64,000 bases of DNA from G958296245 sp965262055 (GCA_965262055.1 CBDHEI010000002.1:310001-374000), one strand, 5' to 3'. Shown: positions 45,473 through 54,965, counted from the stretch's first letter. Translations and numbers: made by a program. The notes: generated from the letters alone by a model not told the origin.

Positions 45473-46555
45473 CTAGGGGATGATGCCCAATTCCCTGAGG
45501 AGGTGCTGGGTCCCCTGCAGGTCGGCCAGGTCCGCCATGTCTACGCCGGGGTTGTGTATGTCGTCCAGGGGCTTGAGGATGCGGTTTGTCCTAACGCCTT
45601 CTACAAGCGGGTACTCGTAGGTCTGGCTGGCGAAGTACTGCTGGGCCACCTGGGAGAGCATGAAGTTCAGGAACCTCACGGCGTTGTCGCGGTTTGAGGC
45701 GGTCTTCAGGATGCCTGCGCCGGCTACGAGCACGACGCTGCCGGGTCCGCCGCCGTCAAGGTAGTGGTTTCGGGCGGGGAAGCCCTCTCCGTTCTCTTGT
45801 ATGAAGCGGTAGAGATAGTAGTGGTTGACGAGTCCTACGTCCACCTCCCCGGCGGCGGCGGCGGCGACTATGGGGGTATTCTTGGGGTAGACCTGCGGGT
45901 CGTTGTCCTGGACGGCTTTGAGCCACTCGCGGGTCTTGTCCTCGCCCCAGAGGACGCGCATTGCGGTGACCATGGCCTGGAAGGAGCCGTTGGTTGGGGC
46001 CCATCCGAGGCGGCCCTTCCACTCGGGCTCGGTAAACGAGGCGAGCGTGGCGGGGATGTCGCCGTCGGAGATGGAGGCGGTGTTGTAGACGACGACGCGG
46101 GCGCGTCCGGAGATGCCGACCCATTGGTCATGCGGGGAGCGGGCCCACTCGGGCACCTTCGAGACTATGTCGTCGGATAGCGGCGCGAGCATGCCGGCTA
46201 CCGCGCCCAGGCCTCCGGGGTCCTGGGCGAAGAATATGTCAGCCGGTGAGTTTCCGCCCTCCTCCAGGAGTGTGGCGGCGATCTCGGAGGTGCTTCCATA
46301 CTTGACGGACACGTCTATGCCGGTGACGTCTCGGAACTGGTTGATGATGGGTCCTACGAGGGAGTCGCTCCTGCCGGAGTAGACTACGAGGGAGCCGGCC
46401 TCTACGGACACTTCCCTGACTACCTCCTTCTCGACGATAACTTCCCTTTCCACCTCCACGGGGACTTCCTTGATGACCTCCCTGGTGCAGGCCAACAGAG
46501 CGGCCATGCTCAACAAACCGGCAGCCAGCCACGTCCAGACGGGTATTCTTGTCAC
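45473..46555 (-). CDS. fbpA: Iron(III)-binding lipoprotein of ABC transporter
   Basis: 360 residues from GTG at 46555, which follows AGAGGAGG at seven bases; the frame also opens 17 codons further up at 46606, inside the operator. Lipoprotein signal VTRIPVWTWLAAGLLSMAALLAC, then a Glu-Val repeat linker (about 24-50: EVIKEVPVEVEREVIVEKEV), then a type-2 binding fold: LVVYSGRSDSLVGPIINQF, VKYGSTSEIAATLLEEG, ADIFFAQDPGGLGAV, GRARVVVYNT, WKGRLGWAPTNGSFQAMVT, VGLVNHYYLYRF. The paired Tyr in NHYYLYRF are usual Fe3+ ligands of FbpA/FutA proteins. Expression is likely controlled by the palindrome in its promoter. Confidence 0.93.
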   Translation of the reverse strand: MTRIPVWTWLAAGLLSMAALLACTREVIKEVPVEVEREVIVEKEVVREVSVEAGSLVVYSGRSDSLVGPIINQFRDVTGIDVSVKYGSTSEIAATLLEEGGNSPADIFFAQDPGGLGAVAGMLAPLSDDIVSKVPEWARSPHDQWVGISGRARVVVYNTASISDGDIPATLASFTEPEWKGRLGWAPTNGSFQAMVTAMRVLWGEDKTREWLKAVQDNDPQVYPKNTPIVAAAAAGEVDVGLVNHYYLYRFIQENGEGFPARNHYLDGGGPGSVVLVAGAGILKTASNRDNAVRFLNFMLSQVAQQYFASQTYEYPLVEGVRTNRILKPLDDIHNPGVDMADLADLQGTQHLLRELGIIP

Positions 46556-46595
46556 TGCAAAGCCTCCTCTTTCGTCTACCAACAAGATTCGGCTT

Positions 46596-46624
46596 AGTAT
46601 GCACACACTAAATTAGTGTGTCAA
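46596..46624 (-). promoter_or_regulatory. Promoter of fbpA with 19-bp operator palindrome in the spacer
   Basis: Minus strand: TTGACA at 46624-46619, 17-base spacer, CATACT at 46601-46596. The palindrome ACACACTAAATTAGTGTGT (46603-46621; arms of nine around one base) fills the spacer and part of the -35 box. Such placement lets a bound repressor block RNA polymerase. A DtxR/IdeR- or Fur-like metal repressor is the likely ligand given the iron genes. Confidence 0.7.
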
Positions 46625-46910
46625 TACCCTATTGGGGGATTCGTGTGGCAATTTTGGGAGGAGTGTGCGTGCTCATGAAGTGGGTTAGGGGTGGCGCGGG
46701 AGGTGGGTGCGGCGGGTGGGCGGGCGAGGGTGCTGCCACATATACAGGACTGGACGGCGCGGAGGGATGGGCAGCTCATCCGTCGGCACTCCAGTAGTGA
46801 CAGCTAGCGGAACAGGTATGATATCTGAAACCCTTCGTCCCTCCCGTAGAGCACCCGGAAGACCAGGAAGTGGCCTTCAAGACCCTCTCTCCCACATTTC
46901 CCATATCAAC
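46625..46910. other. No gene seen
   Basis: Between the fbpA promoter and the putative left end of the IS1380-type element I see only short G-rich repeats (GGGCGGGCG type near 46715) and no convincing coding frame. Confidence 0.5.
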
Positions 46911-48565
46911 CCTGCAGGGCTTGCCGTAATCAGCAACAGCGATACCCGATGTAGCCGAATAGCAGAGCACAGTGGTTATCATGAGTGCTAGACTGGTCGT
47001 GAGCGACTACTCTAGTTCTTGATAACGTACCCACTCAGGAGGCACCCAATGGGTGAAAGCACCAACCCCCGCGCCACGCTCCGTTTCGACCGACGTGTAC
47101 GGTTGGAGTTTCGCGGCGCTACCATCACCTCGGACGCTGGGCTGCTGGCCTGCCGCGAGTTGGACGATGCACTGGGGCTGACGGAGACGGCGAATGAGTG
47201 TCTGCAGGAGAGCCGTGGCGGTCGTAACGTGCAGCACCGATTGGTGGGCCTTCTCAGGCAGTCGGTGTACAGTCGTCTGGCGGGCTACGAGGATACCAAC
47301 GACGCTGAACGGTTGGCCCAGGACCCGACGATGCGGGTAGTCGTTGGACGGCGAGGTGGTCCTGAGAGACCGGCCGCCAGCACCAACACCATCAGCCGGT
47401 TCGAGACCGAGGTGCTTACCCAAGACGGCAACGTGGAAGGGTTGGGCCGAGTGAACGCTACGTGGGTGGACCGGGCGATGACGCACACAGCGCACCGGCG
47501 GGTGATCTTGGACATGGACAGTTCGGAGAGTCCGGTACATGGAGGACAGGAGGGAGCGTCGTACAACGGTCACTTTGGGAGCACGTGCTATCACCCTTTG
47601 TTCGTGTTCAACCAGTTCGGTGACTGCGAGGGGGCGATGCTCCGTGCGGGGAACGTACATAGCGCGCACAGGTGGCGTGATGTATTGGATCCGATCCTGT
47701 CCCGCTACGGGGCGACAGGAGTGCGGCGGTACTTTCGTGCCGATGCCGCATTCGCCAAGCCGGACATCTATGAGTACCTCGAGGAGCGGCACGTCCTTTA
47801 CGCTATAAGACTCCCCGGCAACGAGGTGCTGCAACGGGAGATCGCCCCTCTGCTCAGGAGGCCTGTGGGGAGGCCGCCGAAGCGTCCAGTGATCCTATAC
47901 GACGACTTCTGGTATCGTGCCGGGAGTTGGGACCGCGCTCGGCGGGTGGTGGCCAAGGTGGAGTGGCATAGGGGAGAGCTATTCCCCCGGGTGGGCTTCA
48001 TAGTCACGAGCATGACGGCTGGCCCCGAAGGAGTGGTGCGATTCTACAATGGTCGCGGGACAGCCGAGCAGTGGATCAAGGAGGGGAAGTACGCGCTGAA
48101 CTGGACTCGGCTGTCGTGCCATCGGTTCGTGGCCAACCGGGTGCGTCTATCTCTGTTCGTCCTGGCGTACAACCTTGGGAACTTCCTTCGCCGGCTGTGT
48201 CTGCCCAAGGCGGTCAAGCACTGGTCGCTGCGGAGCGTGCAGGTCAAGCTGATCAAGATGGGAGGCCGTCTGGTGCGGCACTCCCGGTGGTTGATCTTTC
48301 AGTTATCCGAGATGTCGGTTCCTCGACGGTTGTTCCAGGGAGTGTTGGATCGTATCGGCCGGTTATCGCCGGCGCCAAGCTGAGGGAGGGTACAACCACG
48401 ATCTTGCCAAGAGGGGGAGAGCGCTCCAGGGAGTCGCCTTGTCTTCAATGCGCTTTCACCCCACTGGCAGGGGACACGAGGACGATGAAGACGGACAAGA
48501 AGGGTGCTCTACGACTGCAAACGCATCTCTTATCGGATAGACCGGCGATTGACTGGCCTTGCAGG
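46911..48565 (+). mobile_element. IS1380-type element, subtype 3 (ends tentative)
   Basis: The transposase gene is clear. The best candidates for ends are CCTGCAGGGC at 46911 and GGCCTTGCAGG ending at 48565, near-inverse of each other and 1655 bases apart, but without a matching target duplication. Confidence 0.4.
47049..48383 (+). CDS. IS1380-type transposase (subtype 3)
   Basis: 444 residues from ATG at 47049, after AGGAGG. DDE transposase of the IS1380 group, distinct from the other two subtypes here: FRGATITSDAGLLACRELDDALGL, RQSVYSRLAGYEDTNDAERLAQDP (a family hallmark), catalytic VILDMDSSESPVHG, YFRADAAFAKPDIYEYL, and TAEQWIKEGKYALNWTRLSCHRF with the Glu. The gene is intact and single-copy within the window. 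Confidence 0.92.
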   Translation: MGESTNPRATLRFDRRVRLEFRGATITSDAGLLACRELDDALGLTETANECLQESRGGRNVQHRLVGLLRQSVYSRLAGYEDTNDAERLAQDPTMRVVVGRRGGPERPAASTNTISRFETEVLTQDGNVEGLGRVNATWVDRAMTHTAHRRVILDMDSSESPVHGGQEGASYNGHFGSTCYHPLFVFNQFGDCEGAMLRAGNVHSAHRWRDVLDPILSRYGATGVRRYFRADAAFAKPDIYEYLEERHVLYAIRLPGNEVLQREIAPLLRRPVGRPPKRPVILYDDFWYRAGSWDRARRVVAKVEWHRGELFPRVGFIVTSMTAGPEGVVRFYNGRGTAEQWIKEGKYALNWTRLSCHRFVANRVRLSLFVLAYNLGNFLRRLCLPKAVKHWSLRSVQVKLIKMGGRLVRHSRWLIFQLSEMSVPRRLFQGVLDRIGRLSPAPS

Positions 48566-48571
48566 ACCTGA

Positions 48572-50320
48572 CTATGATGCTAACATCTCGTTTGGGCTGC
48601 CCCTTGAGCCTGAAGACTCCCAATATGGGAAATCCCGGTCTCTAGCTCTCACCATGTAAACGCTCCCCTCGCGGAGCTCGATGCGGTCTCGGGTATAGCC
48701 GAAGGGCAGGACCGGGATGTCTTCCAAGGGCAGAGAGCCCTGATCGCCCAAGTCCACCATTCCACGTTGTCCTTCTCTGCAGCCGCACATTTCGCCTCGT
48801 AGGAGGTCTCCATCCGAGGAACTTTCGATCCAAGAGTTGAAGAAAAAGTCCCCTGTGCTTTCGTCTCGGAACGATAGTCCAATTGCTCCGTAGAAGGAAC
48901 CATGGCCCTTCAAGAAGGCTGTGCGGGGCGTCGATCCCTGGTCCGGAATCTCAAAGAGCTCCACCGTGCGGGATGTCTCCCTCCCTGCCCGCACCAGAAC
49001 TCGCTCCTCGTCCGGGTATCGGTCGTGTCGAGGGTTTGGATGGAACCTGACCGTGTGTGGGATGAACCCGTTCTTTGTGACAAGAATCTTCCAGAGGATG
49101 CCCTCGTACACCTCCAGGCGGAATGACCCATCCTCCGCGGTCTGCGTCTCGAATCCGCCGGGCTCCACCTTGACCGTCGCACCGGGAATGGGGCCGCCAC
49201 TCCCGAACTTCACTGCTCGCCCCGTCAGGATGCCGGTGCGCTTGGGAAGAAGCTGCACGTCGCTGCCCGACGGGGACACCGAATGGACTCCCCAGGCTGT
49301 GTCGATGCCGACGAGGACCGCCTGGAAGGCCTGCTGCACCTCTCCTATGACGCCCTCCTCAAAGAGCCCGTTCCGATCCAGATCCTGAAGGACCCGCACA
49401 GAGTGAAGTTGGTCGAACCGTGTGGCAGGAGAGGCGGGTTGCAGCAGGAACAGCTCTCCGGTACGGGGGATCTCCCCGGCGCGCAGACCTTCGTTCCAGA
49501 ATTCGGCGTACACCTCGAAGCCGTCCACCTCTCGCTCGTCGTGCATCGCGTTAACAGCGTCCCAATCTCCGCGATCTTCCAATGCCTTGAGACGTGCCCT
49601 TTCGTCGGCGGACCAGGGGCGGTACTGGCGGTCGATTCGGGCGTAGACTCGCACCGGTAGCCGGGCCTGCTCTCCTTTGTACTCGTAGGAGAGCGTTAGC
49701 TCGACTTCCGCGCAGCATTTTAGGAAGGGCCTCGCTACGGGGTCAGCAAGCGACCCATCCACGGTCGCGCCCACGTACAGTGTTCCCCAAGGACCGCTCC
49801 CAAACTGGAGGTCCTCGTTCGTCGCGGTCACATCGGCGATTACGGCCAGCGGTCTTCCGCCCCCAAAGTCTGCCAAGGCGTACCGTGCCTGGCCTGCGGC
49901 CTCCAGAGACCCAGTGAGGCCCTCCGGCACGTCCTCTCTGAGTTGCTTGTTGAAGGAATGGAACCGTACTCTGAGAGACTGATCCATGGTCCGCCGCGTC
50001 TCTTCACGCATGTCCACGGACACGCTTGGATCCGAGGTAGCGGTCGGGGCAGGTGTTTCCGTGGCGGTAGGGGTGGGTGTGCTGGTGTGAGTAGGCGTAG
50101 GTGTGTCCGTCGGGGTTGGAGTGGGCGTGGCGGTCGGGACTAGCGTCGGCGTGGGTGTGGGCGGCATCGGGGTTGACGTAGCCAGCGGAGCACGAGCGAT
50201 GGCCTGCTGCGATGTGGGCGTATCTTCCGTGCGGTCGTTACATGCCGACAGCAACGTCGACGCCAGGATGAATAATATGCCGATGCCCGCGTATGCCTGG
50301 GGAGAGTTGCGCACTTTCAT
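48572..50320 (-). CDS. Thr-Pro-linker lipoprotein with carboxypeptidase-regulatory-like domain
   Basis: 582 residues. Lipoprotein signal: KVRNSPQAYAGIGILFILASTLLSAC. Residues ~45-95 are T-P-T-P repeats. The body (about 100-330) is an extended beta-rich domain (LADFGGGRPLAVIADVTATNEDL, VELTLSYEYKGEQARLPVRVYARI). At about 370 a Greek-key repeat TGRAVKFGSGGPIPGATVKVEPGGFETQTAEDGSFRL matches CarboxypepD_reg-like domains. No enzyme motif seen. It is surface-exposed and probably binding or structural. The closest neighbour is an IS, 189 bases away from its transposase. Confidence 0.8.
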   Translation of the reverse strand: MKVRNSPQAYAGIGILFILASTLLSACNDRTEDTPTSQQAIARAPLATSTPMPPTPTPTLVPTATPTPTPTDTPTPTHTSTPTPTATETPAPTATSDPSVSVDMREETRRTMDQSLRVRFHSFNKQLREDVPEGLTGSLEAAGQARYALADFGGGRPLAVIADVTATNEDLQFGSGPWGTLYVGATVDGSLADPVARPFLKCCAEVELTLSYEYKGEQARLPVRVYARIDRQYRPWSADERARLKALEDRGDWDAVNAMHDEREVDGFEVYAEFWNEGLRAGEIPRTGELFLLQPASPATRFDQLHSVRVLQDLDRNGLFEEGVIGEVQQAFQAVLVGIDTAWGVHSVSPSGSDVQLLPKRTGILTGRAVKFGSGGPIPGATVKVEPGGFETQTAEDGSFRLEVYEGILWKILVTKNGFIPHTVRFHPNPRHDRYPDEERVLVRAGRETSRTVELFEIPDQGSTPRTAFLKGHGSFYGAIGLSFRDESTGDFFFNSWIESSSDGDLLRGEMCGCREGQRGMVDLGDQGSLPLEDIPVLPFGYTRDRIELREGSVYMVRARDRDFPYWESSGSRGSPNEMLAS

Positions 50321-50625
50321 AGCGACACCTCGCCAGCAATGTCATGCTCTCTATCGAGGTCCACTTGAGAAGTATAACCGGTGGCGCCAAATCGAATTTC
50401 TTGCAGCTTGGCGGGCCTGGGGCCCTACCCTCACCAGGCTTCGCTGCGTTCGGAATCACTGTGTCCCAGAGAAGGGCGCATAAGGGACGGGATTTGCGTT
50501 AACTGGCCTGGATGGAAGCATTGACGGCAGGGGCCGGGAAGTCGGGCTGCGAACCCGCCCCTACGGGTCGCTCAAAGTCTGTCTCGATCGTGATGGCAGA
50601 GGTGGCATCGCTCAGGGGTATAGGG
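50321..50625. other. Intergenic stretch with a decayed palindromic repeat
   Basis: Contains copy 3 of the dispersed palindrome, decayed: GTCGGGCTGCGAACCCGCCCCTACGGG at about 50541-50567. Also a short motif TTCGCTGCGTTCGGAATCAC near 50440 with a counterpart CTCGCTGCGTTCGGGAATCGC near 51499, so similar sequences flank the glycosylase gene on both sides. No gene. Confidence 0.6.
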
Positions 50626-51486
50626 TCAGCGGGGATTGTCCTGGGACCGCTGGTGGTGGAAGAGGAGTTGGTTGGCGTAGCCGGCGTACTTTCCGAATCG
50701 GTCTTGGGCGCACATCACCAGATTCTCGTCGGTTGGCTGTTTTTGTGACGGGAAGTAGGTTGCCATTGCCCTTTCTACCCAGACGTCTACGGGGAATGCC
50801 TCCATTTTGTCGAGCGCGAAGAGAGCGATGCAGTCCGCGACCTTGGCACCGATGCCGTAGCAGCCCATCAGCCGCCGCTTGGCCTCGGCATAGCAGACGC
50901 CCGGTTGCGCCAAGTACTGCAGGTCGAGACTGCCGTCTCGTATGCGCTCGGCGGCGGAGAGTATCTTGGTGTGGCGCTGGAGGCCCAGGTTCAACTCCTC
51001 CAAGGGCTTCATGCCAGCCTCGAGTACCTTCTCCACCGTGGGGAAGGTATGGCGCTCATCGCCGTCCAGCTCTACCGGAGCACCCAGCTTCTTCGCGATG
51101 CTTTCGACGGCCTTGGTGATCTTCTGGATATTGGAATTGGCCGAGCAGATGTAGGAGACCGTGCACTCCCAGGGGTCGGGTTGCCGGAGGACGCGCAGGT
51201 GCGGGTACTCCTTGACCAGCCTGGCTACCTTATCGTCGCGGCTGGCGATGTCGTCGTAGATGGTTTGGAGGTTGACGTCCAGCCTGAAGTAGGAGGTCAG
51301 CAGGTCGCCCAGGTCGGAGTTGGCCCGGTACTCCAGGTCGTTGCCGTTCTGGCGTATGTGGACTAGGTTTCCGCATAGGACGCCGGAGTGCCAGCCGTCC
51401 TTCCACGGGCGCCAGCGGAAGTCCTGGGTGCCGTTAAGGACCTTGTCCAGATTGAAGCCATGGTGGACAGAGAGGCGTCGGGGCAT
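50626..51486 (-). CDS. ogg: 8-oxoguanine DNA glycosylase (OGG1 type)
   Basis: 286 residues from ATG at 51486, 8 bases after GAGGAG. Helix-hairpin-helix GPD base-excision enzyme. The N-terminal OGG_N-like domain includes FNLDKVLNGTQDFRWRP; WECTVSYICSANSNIQKI matches the OGG1 stretch PVECLFSFICSSNNNI; the catalytic HhH is MGCYGIGAKVADCIALFALDKMEAFPVDVWVERAM, with the Lys after GIGA and the Asp in PVDV. It removes 8-oxoG from DNA. Eukaryotic-like OGG1 is sporadic in bacteria, so transfer is possible. Confidence 0.9.
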   Translation of the reverse strand: MPRRLSVHHGFNLDKVLNGTQDFRWRPWKDGWHSGVLCGNLVHIRQNGNDLEYRANSDLGDLLTSYFRLDVNLQTIYDDIASRDDKVARLVKEYPHLRVLRQPDPWECTVSYICSANSNIQKITKAVESIAKKLGAPVELDGDERHTFPTVEKVLEAGMKPLEELNLGLQRHTKILSAAERIRDGSLDLQYLAQPGVCYAEAKRRLMGCYGIGAKVADCIALFALDKMEAFPVDVWVERAMATYFPSQKQPTDENLVMCAQDRFGKYAGYANQLLFHHQRSQDNPR

Positions 51487-51579
51487 CACATCCGCTCCTC
51501 GCTGCGTTCGGGAATCGCTATGGTCTTGTGAAGGCCACACAGGGAATCACTAGGTAGCCTTAGCATGGGCAACGGCCCT

Positions 51580-51638
51580 GGCAGCAGGCGTCGGGGAGGG
51601 CGGGTTTCAAACCCGCCCCTACGGCGACGCTCAAGTCT
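51580..51638. repeat. Dispersed palindromic repeat, copy 4
   Basis: Perfect palindrome at 51598-51618: GGGCGGGTTT, one C, AAACCCGCCC, then CTACGG. GGCAGCAGGCGTCGGGGA precedes it, much as GCAGGCGCCGGGGA does at copy 2. Lies between the glycosylase and the sucrase/ferredoxin-like gene. Confidence 0.8.
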
Positions 51639-51673
51639 CTTGGTAGTGACAGGATGGTAGCCAGGGTGCGGTT

Positions 51674-52648
51674 CTAGGGCAGGTGGGTGATGGAGGTGAG
51701 GGCGAACTGGGGGGAGGGCTCGGAGGGTTCGGTGGTTACGCAGTCTATTCGTGGGGCGTCTTCGGTCTGCTCTACGACGGCTTCGTAGGCGTGCTGGCGG
51801 CCTTCGGCGTCGGAGTAGGAGATGCGGACCTCGGCATGGCGTCCGTCGCCGCTCTTGCGGGTGACTTCGCCGGACGCGGTGTGCTGGGTCCAGTCCCAGC
51901 CCTGCTGGGCGAGGATGGCCTGCTCTACTACCTGCTCGTAGGGTGTGTGGAGGCCGGACCAGCCCCGGTAGAGGTGGGCCATCTCGGAGGCGGGCCGGGT
52001 GTGGTTGATAAGGGCGTCGATGTCGTCCTCCTCGGGGCGGACCCAGCTACGGCCCTCGGGGAGGTCGAGGATGTTTGGAGCGAAGCGGTGGCCTCCCAGG
52101 TGGCTGGACTGCCAGACGCGCATTCCGCCGTTCATTTGGGGGGCCATCTTGCGCCGCAGGGTCTGGTAGACGGGGTAGCCGCGGGTGGCGCAGCAGTTGT
52201 CCCTGCTGCCGTGCGTGCATACGAGGACGTCGCGCACGCCGGAGGTGTCGCGGCGGTGTGCCTCGAACTCGTCCAGGCCGCCGTTGCGCCTGATCAGAGC
52301 CTCTACGAGGGAGGGGACGGCCTCCCGGGGCACCTGGTACTCGTGCTTGTCGTAGGTGGCGAACTGCGGCTCCGGTCTGGAGAAGAGCATGACGGTTGTG
52401 TGCCCGCGCTCCGTGTACTCGTCGTCGGGGGCGACGCAGAGGAGCTTGGTGTCGTCTCCATTCTTGGCGGCCATGTCCAGCGTGTCCATAACGGGGCTGG
52501 GGAAGGTGATGGAGGTCTCGACGTTTCCGGCCCAGGGCCTGGGGGTCTCGATCAGGAGGCAGCGGTCAAAGCCGGGGGCGGAGCCGGTTGCCACCTCTCC
52601 GGCGGACTTGGAGAAGGCTGAGCACATCGGGGAACCGTTCTTGGGCAT
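51674..52648 (-). CDS. Sucrase/ferredoxin-like family protein
   Basis: 324 residues with the Suc_Fer-like pattern: RCLLIETPRPWAGN near the N-terminus, DVLVCTHGSRDNCCATRGYPVYQTLRRK (conserved Cys and RD motif of a thioredoxin-like 2Fe-2S fold), and VWQSSHLGGHRFAPNILDLPEG. The C-terminal ~100 residues form a separate domain. The biochemical role of this family is not well known; an electron-carrier function is inferred from the fold. Starts 15 bases after the TPP enzyme stop, so probably one mRNA. Confidence 0.87.
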   Translation of the reverse strand: MPKNGSPMCSAFSKSAGEVATGSAPGFDRCLLIETPRPWAGNVETSITFPSPVMDTLDMAAKNGDDTKLLCVAPDDEYTERGHTTVMLFSRPEPQFATYDKHEYQVPREAVPSLVEALIRRNGGLDEFEAHRRDTSGVRDVLVCTHGSRDNCCATRGYPVYQTLRRKMAPQMNGGMRVWQSSHLGGHRFAPNILDLPEGRSWVRPEEDDIDALINHTRPASEMAHLYRGWSGLHTPYEQVVEQAILAQQGWDWTQHTASGEVTRKSGDGRHAEVRISYSDAEGRQHAYEAVVEQTEDAPRIDCVTTEPSEPSPQFALTSITHLP

Positions 52649-52663
52649 GGTTTTACCTCCGGG

Positions 52664-54271
52664 TCAGTCGTCGAAGGGCGCCGGCATCATGCCGACGGGG
52701 ACCTCGATCAGGGTTGGGGCCTCTATGGAGAGCGATTCGCGGAGCGATTTCTCGAGCTCTTCGGGGCCCCTGGCCAAGACGCCGCGTGCGCCGTAGGCCT
52801 GGGCCAGCTTGACGAAGTCGGGGTTGTGGAGGTCTGAGCCGATTACACGGCCGTCGAACTTGCGAGCCTGGTCGCGCTTGACGTTGCCGTAGGCATTGTC
52901 GTTGAAGACGACCACGGTCGCGTTTATCCCATACTGGACGGCGGTGGCGAGCTCCTGGGAGTTGTAGAGGAAGCCTCCGTCCCCTGAGACGGCGACGACG
53001 GGCCTGTCGGGCTGGGCGACCTTCGCGCCGAGGGCGGTGGGGTAGACGTAGCCGAGGTTTCCGAAGTAGGAGGAGGTTATGTAGGTCCTGGGCTCGTAGG
53101 CCTGGAAGTGGGTGCGGCAGTAGTATCCAATCTGGGTGACGCCCTCTACCAGGATGCCGTCGTCGGGCATTGCGCTCCTGATGGCCTCCACGAAGCTGCC
53201 CTGGGGCTGCACGTGCTTGCTGGGGTCGTAGCGGCTGGTCCTCGCGGCCTCCATTTCTTCCCTGCGGCTTGGGCGGGGCGGGCCGAGGCGGGCAAGTTGG
53301 GAGTGGAGCGCCTCCAGCGTGAGGCGGGCGTCGCCGTTGACCGCGAGGGTGTTGTCGTATGCGCGCCCGATCTCCTCGGGGTCTATGTCGATCTGGACGA
53401 CGAGCGGGTCCTTGCGGAGCCGGACCCATCTGCCCATGCGGGTGCCGACGGCGAGCACGACGTCGGCGTCGTCCACGATGTCGTCCAGGGCGTCCGGGCG
53501 GTAGTTGGGGACTCCTAGGGATAGGGGGTGCCTGCCGGAGATGACGCCCTTGCCTTCGGCGGTGGTGACCACCGGGGCCTGCAGGAACTCGGCTAGCTTG
53601 ACGACGGCCTCGGAGGCCTCGGAGAGCACGGCGCCGCCGCCGGCCCAGATGACCGGGCACTTCGACGCGGCCAGCGTCTCCGCCGCCACGCGGACGCTCT
53701 CGTCGCTAGCCGGCTGGCGGTCGTATACCTCTGGCTCGTGGAGGTCGACGTCGGCCTCCTCCTCGAGGGTGTCAGGGGGGACCTCTATCTCGACGGGGCG
53801 CGGCCTGCCGGTGGACATTTGGTGGAAGGCCTCGTGTACGGCGTCCGGCAGGTCAGAGGGTTCGAGGACGCGCTTGGCCCACTTTGTGACGGGTCTGATG
53901 GCGTCGATCTGATCGTTGACCTCGTGGAGGGCGCCGAAGTCCTTTCCGATATGGTCCCTGTGGACCTGGCCGGATACGAGGAGCATGGGGGACGAGGCGG
54001 AGTATGCGGTGCCGACGCCGGCGGATGCGTTGAGCAGGCCGGGGCCGGGCACTACGAGGGCTGTGCCGAAGCCGCCGCCGGCCCTGGAGTAGCCGTCGGC
54101 CATGTAGGCGGAGCCCTGCTCGTGGCGGTTGGAGATGAAGCGGATGCCGGGCTCGTCGTAGAGTGCGTCCATGGCATGGTATAGCTGGACGCCGGGCACG
54201 CCGAAGACGACCCTGACGCCCTCTCTGTAGAGGGACTTGACCAAGGCCTGTCCGCCGGTCAATCGTGGCAT
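52664..54271 (-). CDS. Thiamine-pyrophosphate-dependent enzyme, acetolactate-synthase-like
   Basis: 535 residues from ATG at 54271 after GGAAGGAA; the frame is open much further upstream without support. PYR domain with the catalytic Glu in SNRHEQGSAYMADGYSR; middle domain CPVIWAGGGAVLSEAS and VLAVGTRMGRWVRL; TPP-binding GDGGFLYNSQELATAVQYGINATVVVFNDNAYGN. It lacks an obvious FAD segment and no small regulatory subunit gene is nearby, so it is probably a catabolic carboligase/decarboxylase. Paralogous to the enzyme at 16.4-18.1 kb. Likely co-transcribed with the downstream Suc_Fer gene. Confidence 0.87.
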   Translation of the reverse strand: MPRLTGGQALVKSLYREGVRVVFGVPGVQLYHAMDALYDEPGIRFISNRHEQGSAYMADGYSRAGGGFGTALVVPGPGLLNASAGVGTAYSASSPMLLVSGQVHRDHIGKDFGALHEVNDQIDAIRPVTKWAKRVLEPSDLPDAVHEAFHQMSTGRPRPVEIEVPPDTLEEEADVDLHEPEVYDRQPASDESVRVAAETLAASKCPVIWAGGGAVLSEASEAVVKLAEFLQAPVVTTAEGKGVISGRHPLSLGVPNYRPDALDDIVDDADVVLAVGTRMGRWVRLRKDPLVVQIDIDPEEIGRAYDNTLAVNGDARLTLEALHSQLARLGPPRPSRREEMEAARTSRYDPSKHVQPQGSFVEAIRSAMPDDGILVEGVTQIGYYCRTHFQAYEPRTYITSSYFGNLGYVYPTALGAKVAQPDRPVVAVSGDGGFLYNSQELATAVQYGINATVVVFNDNAYGNVKRDQARKFDGRVIGSDLHNPDFVKLAQAYGARGVLARGPEELEKSLRESLSIEAPTLIEVPVGMMPAPFDD

Positions 54272-54778
54272 GTTCGAGGTTCCTTCCGAGTGGTGGGTCT
54301 GCGCGTTCGGCGCACGGCGCGGCGGGCCTGACTTGACGGTGGGCAGCACCGTCTTCGAGATATGGGATGGGCCAACGTCCTCTGGTTGGGTATTATGGTG
54401 CGTCAGGACGGGGGAACGCAAGACACGCACTACGATCGAGGTTGCGTTGCAGGGCTGTAGTGTCTTAGGGACGAGGTGGTGTACTGCCTCCTCTGACGAT
54501 AGTCTCGACGGTCGGACGGCACCTAGCCGCCTTCCCACAACTGGCAGTGACCATAATTGCGAAGGGACGGCCTACCAGTGCATTATGGACGTGACATGAG
54601 CGGTAGAAATAGCCCTATCGGGCCTTGGGAAGATAGGCAAGTCTTCCGGCGGTTGGAAACACAACCCTGTCTGTGGACTACGACAAGGCTCAGTCCCGTT
54701 CCGTGAGTTGGGCCTTGACGATGAAACTACCGCCGATCAATTTCGCCAGTTGGCTGAAGAGCCGACGCTCACCCGTGG
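54272..54778. other. No gene seen
   Basis: 507 bases between the TPP enzyme start and the broken lipoprotein-esterase gene. Several short frames occur but none has composition or ribosome site that supports a gene. It should contain divergent promoters; no convincing box pair was found. Confidence 0.5.
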
Positions 54779-54965
54779 ATGAAGAGACCTAGAGAGCCGC
54801 AAGACACTCGAAACAACACACAAGTGGGTTATCACGCTGGTGCGGTGGCGGTGTGCATCCTGCTGGCTGCCACTCTGCTTGCATGTACCGGTGGGGGCGA
54901 AGATCCTGCCAGGGACGAGCGGGTGCTCGAGCTGGAGGCGAAGGCCCACTCCCTGGAAGAGTCTC

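Noticed and set aside
46911..48565. Firm ends for the subtype-3 IS
   Set aside because: The inverted CCTGCAGGGC-like ends are short and no target duplication flanks them, so they are reported only as tentative.
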